Program-made: the position numbers and the translations under genes
Assembly (NCBI GenBank): GCA_002352375.1
Contig: DEIH01000244.1
Location: 1 to 18,528, forward strand
DNA length: 18,528 nucleotides
From: Spirochaeta sp. UBA2779
GTDB taxonomy: Bacteria; Spirochaetota; Spirochaetia; DSM-2461
Direction: 5' to 3'
Notes under the pieces: generated by a model
Told to the model about the DNA's origin: nothing
Databases searched by the model: none
What the model saw: the letters and a program-made list of their open reading frames with translations, nothing else
Shown: piece after piece, positions 1-6,040 of the stretch
Layout: each line of letters starts with the position of its first letter
Numbering within the stretch: position 1 is the stretch's first letter

Positions 1-1
1 T

Positions 2-979
2 TATGGGAAAGCCCTGCCTCGCCCAGTCGAAAAAACCGGCAAGAAGATTGCTGTTATCGGAGCCGGCCCTGGTGGGCTCACAGCGGCTTACTACCTGCGG
101 ATGCTGGGACATGATGTGGCAGTGCTGGAAGCCAGGAAAGCCGGAGGGGGGATGCTCCGCTACGGTATCCCTGAGTATCGCTTACCCTACGATCAGCTGG
201 ACAAGGATATCGAATATATCCGAGGTCTTGGTGTTGAGATTCGCTACGGGATAAAGGTTGATGCAGAATCCTTTAAAAAGCTGGAAAAGGATTACGATGC
301 CCTGTTTTTCTCCACAGGACTTTCTAATCCATACAAGCTGGGAATAGATGGAGAGGATAACCCCCGTGTTTTTGGCGGTTTAGCTGTCCTGGATGAGGTA
401 ACTGAAGGAAAAGATCCGAAACTTGGTAGTACCGTTGGCGTAATCGGTGGTGGTAATGTGGCCATGGATGCTGCCAGAACCGCCAGGCGCTACGGTGCTG
501 AAGTAACCGTTTTATACCGGCGGCGGGTAGTGGATATGCCGGCGGATATTGAAGAAATTGAAGAAGCCGCCGAAGAGGGTATTACGATTATTCCCCAGGC
601 CATACCCTTACGGGTGGAAGATGCTGTAGACGGCAAAGTTGGATTTGTCTGGAATATGGCTGAGATGGTAGACGACCCAGATGGCGGCAGACCGCGGCCG
701 CAGCCCATAGAGGGTGAAATTCATACATACGTATGTGATTCACTGATTTCTGCAGTCGGACAGGGAACAAACCTGCCGTATCTTCCCGATGAATCCGAAT
801 CCGGTGTGGCTGTTAAACGCTACAAACCTGTGGTAGATAAGAGAGGACAAACCGGGAATCCGGGAATCTTTGCCGGAGGTGACATAGTCAACAGCCGAAA
901 AGATGCTGTCAGTGCCATCGGTGATGGACATGCAGCAGCATTGAGCATCGATCGTTTTCTGATGAAGAAGGAGGACTGA
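2..979 (+). CDS. GltD-like NADPH/FAD-dependent oxidoreductase, 3' part (5' end outside window)
   Basis: The reading frame is open from base 2, so the first ATG inside the window (101) is internal and the true start lies upstream. The visible protein begins just before a dinucleotide-binding motif, GAGPGGLTAAYYL, for FAD. A second Rossmann motif (IGGGNVAMDAARTARR) is followed by YRRR, the basic patch that usually binds the 2'-phosphate of NADPH. A C-terminal GIFAGGDIV motif closes the FAD site. This order is that of the glutamate synthase small subunit family (GltD, NfnB and other beta-subunit-like flavoproteins), which pass electrons from NADPH to iron-sulfur partners. The N-terminal cysteine cluster typical of the family would lie outside the window. 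Glutamate synthase activity cannot be claimed without seeing a large subunit. The stop is 1 nt before the next ATG, and the end of this gene carries that gene's ribosome binding site, so the two are co-transcribed. Confidence 0.85.
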   Translation, partial: YGKALPRPVEKTGKKIAVIGAGPGGLTAAYYLRMLGHDVAVLEARKAGGGMLRYGIPEYRLPYDQLDKDIEYIRGLGVEIRYGIKVDAESFKKLEKDYDALFFSTGLSNPYKLGIDGEDNPRVFGGLAVLDEVTEGKDPKLGSTVGVIGGGNVAMDAARTARRYGAEVTVLYRRRVVDMPADIEEIEEAAEEGITIIPQAIPLRVEDAVDGKVGFVWNMAEMVDDPDGGRPRPQPIEGEIHTYVCDSLISAVGQGTNLPYLPDESESGVAVKRYKPVVDKRGQTGNPGIFAGGDIVNSRKDAVSAIGDGHAAALSIDRFLMKKED

Positions 980-980
980 A

Positions 981-1436
981 ATGGCTCTTGCCACATTTAA
1001 CGAAGCGTTGGATTTTGCCATCAACAGAGAGAAGGAAGCGGTCGCTTTCTATCAGGATCTGCAGCGCATAGCAAAATTTGCCAGTCAAAAAGAATTGATG
1101 GGTGAGTTTGAAGATATGGAAAAGGGTCATGTTTCACTCCTTGAAGGTGTAAAAAGAAATCAGGAGCCTGCAAGGCTTTCAAAATCTATTCCTTCAGATC
1201 TGCATCTGGATGATTTTTTGGTTTCTTCGCCTCCCACAGCGGATATGACGTACCAGGATATTCTGATTACAGCGATTAAGCGGGAAAGAAAATCTGCAGC
1301 TCTTTACACCGGCTTAAAATCTGATACTGATGATACGGCTTTAATTGATGTCTTCAGCCGTTTGATTGTTGAAGAAGAGAATCACAAGGATTACTTTCAG
1401 AAACTTTACGATCGGGATATACAGAGCGCGAATTGA
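981..1436 (+). CDS. Rubrerythrin-like ferritin-family di-iron protein
   Basis: The protein has 151 residues and is a four-helix ferritin-like protein. It shows two repeats of the di-iron ligand pattern: Glu17 (or Glu19) with E47-x-x-H50, and Glu102 with E132-x-x-H135. Rubrerythrins use such sites to reduce peroxide or handle iron. The C-terminal rubredoxin domain is absent (no CxxC pairs), so this is a ferritin-like-domain-only form that needs an outside electron donor. The start is well supported: AAGGAGG lies inside the last codons of the upstream gene and the ATG follows its stop after 1 nt. Coupling to a GltD-like NADPH flavoprotein suggests, by inference only, that the flavoprotein or a partner supplies electrons. 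A terminator follows directly. Confidence 0.85.
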   Translation: MALATFNEALDFAINREKEAVAFYQDLQRIAKFASQKELMGEFEDMEKGHVSLLEGVKRNQEPARLSKSIPSDLHLDDFLVSSPPTADMTYQDILITAIKRERKSAALYTGLKSDTDDTALIDVFSRLIVEEENHKDYFQKLYDRDIQSAN

Positions 1437-1454
1437 GTAATATCAGAGATGGAA

Positions 1455-1484
1455 GGGGTCTGTCTTAAAGCAGCCCCTTTTTTT
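1455..1484 (+). terminator. Rho-independent terminator after the di-iron protein gene
   Basis: GGGG(T)CTG at 1455-1462 pairs with CAGCCCC at 1471-1477, with one bulged T and an 8-nt loop. Seven T residues follow at 1478-1484. It lies 18 nt after the stop codon, the usual layout of an intrinsic terminator, and separates this operon from purD. Confidence 0.8.
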
Positions 1485-1519
1485 CCGGCTGCAGTATCGC
1501 TGTTGTGTGAATCCCTTGC

Positions 1520-1548
1520 TTGGCTTGTAATCCGGCCTTCGGTATAAT
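1520..1548 (+). promoter_or_regulatory. Sigma70-type promoter of purD
   Basis: TTGGCT at 1520-1525 (4 of 6 to TTGACA), a 17-nt spacer, and a perfect TATAAT at 1543-1548. A start site about 7 nt after the -10 box would be near 1555, only about 2 nt before the purD ATG at 1557. There is no usable Shine-Dalgarno sequence in between, so the transcript would be leaderless or nearly so. Confidence 0.65.
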
Positions 1549-1556
1549 CTTCAGGC

Positions 1557-2822
1557 ATGGAAAAAACAATACTTATTATCGGCTCCGGCGGCCGGGAACA
1601 TGCCCTTGCCCAGTCCTTTTCAGAAAGCTCATCTGTTGACTCAATAATATGTTCTCCTGGGAATGCCGGTACGGCATCAGTTAAAGGATGCAGGAACTTT
1701 CCAGCCCCGGGTAATGCTGAAATTCTGAATCTGGCACTGAAGGAACAGGTGGATCTTGTGGTTCCCGGACCTGAACAACCTCTGGCTGAGGGCCTGGTAG
1801 ATGAACTGAAAGCAGCGGGGATTCCCGCCTTCGGTCCGGCTGCAGCATCGGCCCGTTTGGAAGCCTCTAAAGGTTTTGCAAGGGATTTCATGGCCCGTAA
1901 CGGTGTTGCTACTGCCGATTATATTCGCTGCAGGGATTACGATACAGCAAAGTTTTCATTGGAAAGATTTGGATTTCCTGTGGTACTGAAAGCCGACGGT
2001 CTGGCTGCAGGCAAGGGCGTTCTTATCTGCACCGACCGAGAGGAAGCCGAGGAGGCTCTTGATTCAGTTATGCTGCGCCGGGATTTCGGCAGCGCCGGTG
2101 ATGAGCTTGTTATCGAAGAATGTTTTATAGGTTGGGAAACTTCCATCATCGGAATAACTGACGGAATGAGTTTTCTTCCATTTTTACCGGCTAAAGATCA
2201 TAAAAGAGCCGGTAACGGGGATACCGGACCGAATACCGGGGGAATGGGAGTTATTGCCCCGCATCCTCTGGTTGACGGGGATGTCATAAAGGATATTCAG
2301 GATAATATCATTACACCCACAATGGCCGGTCTTCAGAAAGAGAAGCTGGGATATGCCGGATTTCTTTTTATCGGTGTTATGGTAACCCCCCGGGGGGCAA
2401 AAACCCTTGAATACAATGTCCGTATGGGAGATCCCGAAGCCCAGGCACTGCTTCCCCTATTAGACGGGGATCTCAACAAATATATGGAAGCTGCTCTTGA
2501 AGGCCGCCTGGCCGATGTGAAGCCCCGATGGCGGGGAGGGGCTTCCTGCTGTGTTGTTGCCGCTTCCGGCGGTTATCCCCGGGAATATAAAACTGGCTAT
2601 CCCATAAGGGGGATAACTGAAGCTGAAAAGACAGGTTGCCGGGTGTACTGTGCCGGTGTAAAGGAAGATTGTGATTCCGGTTTACTTTCGGCAGGTGGGA
2701 GGGTACTTGGTGTTACCGCTTTGGGTGAAACCCTTAATGATGCCCGGGCACTAGCCTACAGGGGAATCGAAAGTATCAGTTTTCAAAATAGCTGGTACCG
2801 CAAGGATATCGGGTTTTCTTAA
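1557..2822 (+). CDS. purD: Phosphoribosylamine-glycine ligase (GAR synthetase)
   Basis: PurD catalyses the ATP-dependent joining of glycine to 5-phosphoribosylamine, the second step of de novo purine synthesis. At 421 residues it has the normal length for a stand-alone enzyme. Motifs run in the expected order: GSGGREHAL near the N-terminus, PGNAGT, GPEQPLAEG, the ATP-grasp stretch VVLKADGLAAGKGV, KDHKRAGNGDTGPNTGGMG, the metal-binding segment EYNVRMGDPEAQ, and a C-terminal YRKDIG. Two positions differ from common homologues: GWETS where GEE-S is usual, and Met in place of Phe in the RFGDPE block. Both sites keep their acidic residues, so activity is expected. The start is fixed by homology (MEKTILIIGSGG) although no proper ribosome binding site precedes it. 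The next gene follows after 71 nt on the same strand. Confidence 0.96.
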   Translation: MEKTILIIGSGGREHALAQSFSESSSVDSIICSPGNAGTASVKGCRNFPAPGNAEILNLALKEQVDLVVPGPEQPLAEGLVDELKAAGIPAFGPAAASARLEASKGFARDFMARNGVATADYIRCRDYDTAKFSLERFGFPVVLKADGLAAGKGVLICTDREEAEEALDSVMLRRDFGSAGDELVIEECFIGWETSIIGITDGMSFLPFLPAKDHKRAGNGDTGPNTGGMGVIAPHPLVDGDVIKDIQDNIITPTMAGLQKEKLGYAGFLFIGVMVTPRGAKTLEYNVRMGDPEAQALLPLLDGDLNKYMEAALEGRLADVKPRWRGGASCCVVAASGGYPREYKTGYPIRGITEAEKTGCRVYCAGVKEDCDSGLLSAGGRVLGVTALGETLNDARALAYRGIESISFQNSWYRKDIGFS

Positions 2823-2893
2823 TTATTCGATTTCTTGCACTTCATGTTTAAAACAGCGATTCTTTTATTATTAGAACAATCCCGGAGGAACTG

Positions 2894-3883
2894 ATGTTAC
2901 AGATAAACGAATTACTTGAGTTGCTTAAGCAGGCCCCGGATGAAGTTTTTATTCAGCCCCACAATGTTCCGGACCCTGATGCCATCGCATCCAGCTTCGG
3001 CCTGCAGGTACTTCTCGGTGAGTTGGGATTGGAATCAGTTATCGTTTATGAGCAAGACCTTGAAAAGGCCAACAGCCTCCGTATGCTGGAATCCTTTGAT
3101 ATATCAATGCGCCCGGCAGGCGAGGTTGAAACCCTGGGCGCAGAGGACTGGACTGTTCTTGTTGATGTGCAGAAAGAGAACGCCAATCTGACAGACCTGG
3201 TTACCGATGAAGTGGCCTGTATCGACCATCATAACGATAATGGATTTGATGAGTACCGATTCAAGGATGTACGTCCGGAATACGGCTCCTGTTCAGCCAT
3301 TATTGCAGAATACTGGAATGAAGCCGGCCTGGTTCCACCAACTAATGTCGCTACGGCATTGCTTTACGGTATCAGAAGCGACACCGATGGTCTCAGCCGG
3401 GGAGTTCACTTGAGGGATATTGAGTCCTACTTTCAACTCTATGGACATGCCGATATGTCAAAAATCACCGAGCTGGATAACAACTCTATACACATCTCAG
3501 TTCTTAAGAATTACTCAAAAGCTTTTGATACTGTTGAAGTTTACGGTCAGACTGGTTTTCTGAGCCTTGAAAGTAATGATGATTCTCTTCTGGGTTCAGC
3601 CAGCGACATTCTTTTAAGTGTTGAGAATGTGGATATTGTAATCGCTTATGCCATCCGGGATTCCGGACTGAAGTATTCCATACGCAGTATTGACAGGAGC
3701 GTCAGTGCTGCCGATCTGGTAAGACATCTGGTAAAAGGATACGGGGTAGGGGGAGGACATGACACCATGGCCGGTGGATTCATCTCGGCCGAAAAATTTC
3801 CCGACGACCGTTCTTACGGAACTTTTTCCAGGTTCAGAGCCATTGAGTTTATTGAAAAGGATATCACCAGTGGCCGGCGCTGA
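2894..3883 (+). CDS. DHH/DHHA1-family phosphoesterase (NrnA-like)
   Basis: This 329-residue protein is of the size of bacterial NrnA-type enzymes, which degrade short oligoribonucleotides or dephosphorylate 3'-phosphoadenosine 5'-phosphate. It has H23...D27-x-D29 in NVPDPDAIAS, D91 in VDVQ, the signature D111-H112-H113, and D163 in GIRSDT, which together form the two-metal site. The C-terminal DHHA1 domain carries GGGHDTMAGG (His289), which binds substrate. It is cytoplasmic, with no signal peptide. GGAGG is 6-8 nt before the ATG. A possible weak -10 (TATTAT, 2866-2871) lies in the 71-nt gap, but read-through from purD is equally possible. The substrate (pAp, nanoRNA or a cyclic-dinucleotide product) cannot be told from sequence. 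Confidence 0.88.
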   Translation: MLQINELLELLKQAPDEVFIQPHNVPDPDAIASSFGLQVLLGELGLESVIVYEQDLEKANSLRMLESFDISMRPAGEVETLGAEDWTVLVDVQKENANLTDLVTDEVACIDHHNDNGFDEYRFKDVRPEYGSCSAIIAEYWNEAGLVPPTNVATALLYGIRSDTDGLSRGVHLRDIESYFQLYGHADMSKITELDNNSIHISVLKNYSKAFDTVEVYGQTGFLSLESNDDSLLGSASDILLSVENVDIVIAYAIRDSGLKYSIRSIDRSVSAADLVRHLVKGYGVGGGHDTMAGGFISAEKFPDDRSYGTFSRFRAIEFIEKDITSGRR

Positions 3884-3991
3884 GTTTGTTACTTGAAAAC
3901 CTCTAAACACACTTATTTCACGAGTTATCCAGCGGGCTGAGAACAGAAAGCTAATTTATCTCAGTAAAGTGAGTATAAATCATTGTTGTAC

Positions 3992-4007
3992 GGACATTTT
4001 AATGTCC
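3992..4007. repeat. Short inverted repeat GGACATT-TT-AATGTCC
   Basis: Two perfect 7-bp arms flank a central TT. It could be a hairpin (6-bp stem, TTTA loop), a protein-binding palindrome, or a relic of a mobile-element end. It overlaps the stop codon of the transposase-like frame at 3999-4001. No T tract follows on either strand, so it is not a clear terminator. Confidence 0.45.
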
Positions 4008-4100
4008 AATATCTTCCTGAACCGTTCGGATATTATTGTATTCCACTCTCCATTGCTCAATGTTACTCTTCGCCTGATCCAATGAACAGTGGTGTGGTCG
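3999..4100 (-). pseudogene. Possible IS3-family transposase C-terminal remnant
   Basis: Read on the minus strand, the peptide contains SLDQAKSNIEQWRVEYNNIR. This matches the pattern SLxxAxxxIExWRxxYNxxRPHSSLG seen near the C-terminus of IS3-family OrfB integrases. The match stops at the Arg, where PHSSLG would be expected, and no catalytic DDE segment is visible upstream, so it can only be a fragment. A second overlapping minus-strand frame (3980-4150) is also open and I cannot exclude chance similarity. Confidence 0.4.
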
Positions 4101-4292
4101 TCGTCGCAGAACCAGATATGGTAGATGAATGGGGAGAGTATCACACCCATCAAGGACCATGAATATAATCACCTAAGGTATCCCGGGATCTGTTATATTT
4201 GAAACCAGGCATTTATATCCCTGGAACTCCCGGGGAGATTTGGTTTTTAGGTTACATGATGTGGGTTCAAGGCAGTCTTTCTGAACTCGGTG

Positions 4293-4826
4293 CTAGCCAG
4301 ATTGAGAATTGGATGAATCTTTGTCTTCGAAAAATGTCTGAACTTCCAATTCTGTTGCTGCAAGTGGACCGCTGGCGAGAACAGGTGGAGAGATGATATC
4401 ACCGGCATTCATCATTGAAGCAGTTCGCTGAAGTGACGAAATCAGTAGAGTTTTTTCCCAATCCTGTAACTTGTTGAATCGTTCTACAAATTCGTCTTGA
4501 AGTAAACTTGGATCGGAATCGAGGATTTTTTTCGCTTCAACAGAAAGAATTACATTAACTTTTCTTTTATCAGTTTTATTTCGGTTGCGTTGTACAAATG
4601 TCAGCTTTTCTAATCGATCAAGTATTGCTGTAACCGTGGCCTGACTCAGACTTATGTTCTGTGCAACTTGCCCAACTGTCAGGTTCGATCCCTTACGAAA
4701 TTCCTTAAGAACCAAAAGCTGAGGGCCGGTTAGACCGTACCGTTTTGTCAGGCTTTTTGAGTGAAGGTCGATAGCTCGGATAATTCTTCGTATCGTTGCC
4801 AGTACAATATCACTTTCGCTAGTCAT
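4293..4826 (-). CDS. MarR-family regulator, EctR/CosR-like, probably of the osmoprotectant transporter
   Basis: This 177-residue winged-helix repressor-type protein has a helical N-terminus (IRRIIRAIDLHSKSLTKRYG). The winged helix spans about residues 48-95 (LTVGQVAQNISLSQATVTAILDRLE split by the turn), with the wing motif TDKRK holding the family's conserved D86-x-R88. The N-terminal RxIxRAIDxHSxxLxxxxGLTGPQL pattern recalls the MarR subgroup (EctR, CosR) known to control ectoine and betaine genes. This is from memory of the family, not a search. It is divergent from proX, so control of that operon and of itself is likely. The start is set at ATG 4826, because AAGGA (4834-4838) is 7 nt upstream; a GTG one codon earlier is only 4 nt from it. 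A TATACT -10-like box lies at 4846-4851. The C-terminal 35 residues are a low-complexity tail. Confidence 0.85.
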   Translation of the reverse strand: MTSESDIVLATIRRIIRAIDLHSKSLTKRYGLTGPQLLVLKEFRKGSNLTVGQVAQNISLSQATVTAILDRLEKLTFVQRNRNKTDKRKVNVILSVEAKKILDSDPSLLQDEFVERFNKLQDWEKTLLISSLQRTASMMNAGDIISPPVLASGPLAATELEVQTFFEDKDSSNSQSG

Positions 4827-4845
4827 CACTGAATCCTTCTTCCAG

Positions 4846-4851
4846 AGTATA
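4846..4851 (-). promoter_or_regulatory. Candidate -10 box for the MarR gene
   Basis: TATACT on the minus strand (5 of 6 to TATAAT). It would start transcription near 4839, leaving a leader of about 13 nt that still holds the AAGGA ribosome binding site. No convincing -35 box is visible at 16-18 nt, so this is tentative. Confidence 0.35.
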
Positions 4852-4995
4852 TGCTATTCTTATCTTCCTTGACTGTTTTTTCAATAGTATTAAAAAGTAG
4901 AACACTATAATATAGAAGACGAAATATAATCTACTGTTGTAATTCAATTTCCCTGTATCTTTAGGTTTTGAACAGGTATATCTAAGCTTTGCGCC

Positions 4996-5024
4996 TTGAC
5001 TAAGCCGATCAATATCCATAGTGT
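4996..5024 (+). promoter_or_regulatory. proX: Candidate promoter of the proXVW operon
   Basis: TTGACT (4996-5001, 5 of 6) is followed after 17 nt by TAGTGT (5019-5024, 3 of 6). A strong -35 with a poor -10 is common in regulated osmotic promoters. The -10 region overlaps TAG-TGTG-CTA (5019-5028), a small dyad where a repressor could sit. The position fits a leader of about 27 nt before the proX ATG. Confidence 0.35.
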
Positions 5025-5057
5025 GCTAATTAAAAATAATGAACAACAGGAGTTTGA

Positions 5058-6032
5058 ATGTTGAAACGATTAGTGGCCACTTTTATATGGGTTCTTATAA
5101 TGCTGCCGATTTCTGTATTTGCAAATGGTGTCGATGAAGAGGCTGCTCAAACGATCGTCTTTGCGGATTTAACCTGGGATAGCGCAATGGTGCACAACCG
5201 TATCGTCGGCTTCATTATTGAACATGGGCTTGAAAAGAACTACAAGGCTGAGTATCTGGGGGGTGCGACGATACCGTCATTAACCGGGCTCTCTGAAGGC
5301 GATATTGATATCGATATGGAATCATGGCATTCCAATTTTCAGGATCTCTATGAAGATTTGATCGAGAAAGGCAAAATTGTCGATCTCGGGAAGAATCTTC
5401 CCGATGCACCTCAAGGGTGGTATATACCGCGTTATGTTCTCGAAGGTGATTCGGAACGAGGCATTGACCCGGTAGCACCGGATTTGGATTCTGTTGCTGA
5501 TCTAGATGACTACGCCCACCTGTTTGCGGATCCTGAAGACCCTAAGAAAGGTCTCATCTATCTTGGTGTTTCCGGTTGGGCCGTAACCGAAGTTCAGGAA
5601 AACTTCTTTGACGAGCAAGGACTAGGTGCTAGCTACAATAAATCCATACCAGGTTCGGCAGCAGCTCTCGCTGCTACGATGGCTGCCGCTTTCGATAGGG
5701 GAGAGCCATGGATCGGGTACTGGTGGGAGCCCACAGCGATCATGGGTCGTCTGGACATGGTTCGGCTTCCGGGAACGGAATTACCACCGGCCGACGTCAA
5801 TATCCTTGTTAATCCTTCGCTCCTGGACACGGCTCCTGACATCGTAACGATTCTTAAAAAGTATGACACAACAGTTGCCGTTAACAACGAGTTCCTTCTG
5901 CAGATGGAAACAATGAATACCGATGCTGAAGGTGCGGCCATCTGGTTCCTGGAGAATCGTGAGGATATCTGGCTGGATTGGGTTGATGCTGATGTTGCCG
6001 CTCGAGTAAGAGACGCTCTGGCTTCCTTATAG
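5058..6032 (+). CDS. proX: Glycine betaine/proline betaine ABC transporter, substrate-binding protein
   Basis: This 324-residue protein is the binding component of a quaternary-amine (QAT/OpuAC) importer and captures betaine-type osmoprotectants outside the inner membrane. The first ~23 residues are a Sec signal peptide (MLKRLVATFIWVLIMLPISVFA, then NG). No lipobox Cys is present, so the mature protein is soluble and periplasmic. The OpuAC fold fills the rest. Tryptophans W40, W90, W121, W218, W222 and W223 are spread through it, and GEPWIGYWWEPT is typical of the family, where aromatic boxes hold the trimethylammonium group. AGGAG at 5048-5052 sits 5 nt before the ATG. proV begins 8 nt after the stop, so this is the first gene of the operon. 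The exact ligand (glycine betaine, proline betaine or choline) is not certain. Confidence 0.93.
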   Translation: MLKRLVATFIWVLIMLPISVFANGVDEEAAQTIVFADLTWDSAMVHNRIVGFIIEHGLEKNYKAEYLGGATIPSLTGLSEGDIDIDMESWHSNFQDLYEDLIEKGKIVDLGKNLPDAPQGWYIPRYVLEGDSERGIDPVAPDLDSVADLDDYAHLFADPEDPKKGLIYLGVSGWAVTEVQENFFDEQGLGASYNKSIPGSAAALAATMAAAFDRGEPWIGYWWEPTAIMGRLDMVRLPGTELPPADVNILVNPSLLDTAPDIVTILKKYDTTVAVNNEFLLQMETMNTDAEGAAIWFLENREDIWLDWVDADVAARVRDALASL

Positions 6033-6040
6033 GTTTGAAC

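Larger units (their letters stand above)
3884..4292. other. Gene-free stretch of about 410 nt between the phosphoesterase and marR
   Basis: I see no convincing intact gene or strong terminator here. It holds a short palindrome (3992-4007) and, on the minus strand, a possible IS3-type transposase scrap (about 3999-4100). Two small overlapping minus-strand frames (3999-4160 and 3980-4150) are open, but neither has a good ribosome binding site. This is the left border of the osmoprotectant cassette. Confidence 0.5.

Noticed and set aside
4199..4396. Plus-strand open frame of 65 codons at the end of the MarR gene
   Set aside because: More than half lies antisense to the MarR C-terminus, there is no ribosome binding site, and the composition is not protein-like for any family I know.
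4869..4911. TTGACT (4869-4874) and TATAAT (4906-4911) as one plus-strand promoter
   Set aside because: The spacer is 31 nt, far outside the 16-18 nt needed; each box is more likely chance in AT-rich DNA or part of an operator.
4819..5019. Minus-strand open frame of 66 codons filling the marR-proX control region
   Set aside because: It overlaps the start of the MarR gene in another frame, has no supported start, and its hydrophobic, Tyr/Phe-rich content is what AT-rich intergenic DNA gives by chance.
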